Below, one piece after another: positions 34,422-34,842 of a stretch of 34,842 nt of DNA. The position numbers and the translations under genes were made by a program. The stretch is from NCBI GenBank assembly GCA_947488845.1, contig CANLBM010000024.1, positions 1-34,842 of the forward strand. The letters run 5' to 3'. The stretch is from an uncultured Sphingomonadaceae bacterium (lineage in GTDB: Bacteria; Pseudomonadota; Alphaproteobacteria; Sphingomonadales; Sphingomonadaceae). The notes beneath the pieces were generated by a model. The model ran no database searches and was not told the origin of the DNA. It saw nothing but the letters and a program-made list of their open reading frames with translations. Position 1 is the first letter of the stretch. Each line of letters starts with the position of its first letter.

Positions 34422-34765
34422 GAAGCTCCGAACTCGCTCCGCGACGTAAAGGTTCCGAACTTGGCCGTGTATGGCAGATGGATATCACGTTCAATCCTTC
34501 GATCTGGCAGTTCACAATGTGTAGTTACGATTACGCCTTCGCCAAAGCTCGGATCAGCAGGTTGATTCTTCCCCTGTCAATTCTGTCCGCCTGGTGCCCC
34601 CCCCGAGTCCAATCAGAACAGCCCGGGCTGGACGGCCTGCGAATAGGCGGAACTGTTTGCCCTTCATTCGAACACCCATTTGTTCAGGAGCTATCGGGAA
34701 TGCAATCTCGTCAACCTACTACTTCACTGGCTGCCCCATAACCCGCACTCTCGGGAATGGTGAGA
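34422..34765. other. Non-coding right flank
   Basis: About 340 bases between the TetR gene and the right inverted repeat. Open frames here (for example 34478-34741) have no family pattern, no ribosome site and an unnatural composition, so I do not call a gene. A run of eight C residues lies near 34597. It may be remnant IS or flanking DNA. Confidence 0.5.
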
Positions 34766-34841
34766 ATGGACTTGTAACGGTCGTCTAATCGCATCCCCGT
34801 CAAGGATGATTTTTAACATATTTCACCCGCCTGCGGTTTTG
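34766..34841 (-). repeat. Right copy of the 76-bp terminal inverted repeat
   Basis: Exact reverse complement of bases 1-76. Its inner edge at 34766 is a clean break in similarity. Only one base of the window lies outside it. No transposase remnant is visible beside this copy, unlike the left side. Confidence 0.9.
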
Positions 34842-34842
34842 C

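Noticed and set aside
34478..34741. 87-residue frame near the right end
   Set aside because: No ribosome site, no family pattern and odd composition; probably chance.
1..34842. CRISPR arrays, tRNA or rRNA genes
   Set aside because: No regularly spaced repeats and no RNA-gene signatures were seen.

Overview
This window looks like a catabolic (accessory) region from a sphingomonad-type alphaproteobacterium (Novosphingobium/Sphingobium-like). The reasons are two TonB-dependent receptors with the sphingomonad style of plug domain, a CYP153A-type P450 with its 2Fe-2S ferredoxin, an IS481-type transposase remnant, and long runs of start/stop-overlapping genes. The taxonomic call is an inference from gene style, not a database result.

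Layout. The two ends (1-76 and 34766-34841) are a perfect 76-bp inverted repeat. Just inside the left end lies the C-terminal half of an IS481-family transposase. From 11601 down to 564 runs a compact leftward operon: GntR/FCD regulator, nitronate-monooxygenase-like flavoprotein, COQ4-family protein, Ltp2-type thiolase homologue, zinc-ribbon OB-fold (DUF35) protein, two acyl-CoA dehydrogenases, acyl-CoA ligase, Baeyer-Villiger monooxygenase and alpha/beta hydrolase. Divergent from it are a CYP153-like P450 and its ferredoxin (11784-13403). The stretch 13404-15660 is a scar zone holding broken acyl-CoA dehydrogenases and a frameshifted, truncated TonB receptor. Two intact acyl-CoA dehydrogenases follow, convergent (15675-18098). 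After a 601-bp divergent intergenic region, a rightward run (18700-34421) encodes an Old-Yellow-Enzyme/dienoyl-CoA-reductase-like flavoprotein, a second P450, a KSTD/fumarate-reductase-like FAD enzyme, an SDR, a second acyl-CoA ligase, an intact TonB receptor, a Rieske oxygenase alpha subunit, E1-alpha and E1-beta of a 2-oxoacid/acetoin dehydrogenase, a free-standing lipoyl domain, a second OB-fold protein that has lost its zinc cysteines, a second thiolase homologue and a TetR regulator.

How the genes may work together (inference). The leftward operon reads like a side-chain removal line: P450 oxidation, CoA activation, dehydrogenation by a two-gene ACAD, retro-aldol cleavage by a thiolase/OB-fold pair, Baeyer-Villiger oxidation of the ketone formed, then hydrolysis of the ester or lactone. 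The rightward run has a parallel ligase/OB-fold/thiolase set plus ring-oxidising and ring-reducing enzymes and outer-membrane uptake. Together they suggest breakdown of a hydrophobic alicyclic or polycyclic compound (steroid-, terpenoid- or naphthenate-like). The substrate cannot be named from sequence. The most unusual part is the E1-alpha/E1-beta/lipoyl/OB-fold/thiolase block with no E2 acyltransferase or E3, which could be a new acyl-transfer or C-C cleaving assembly.
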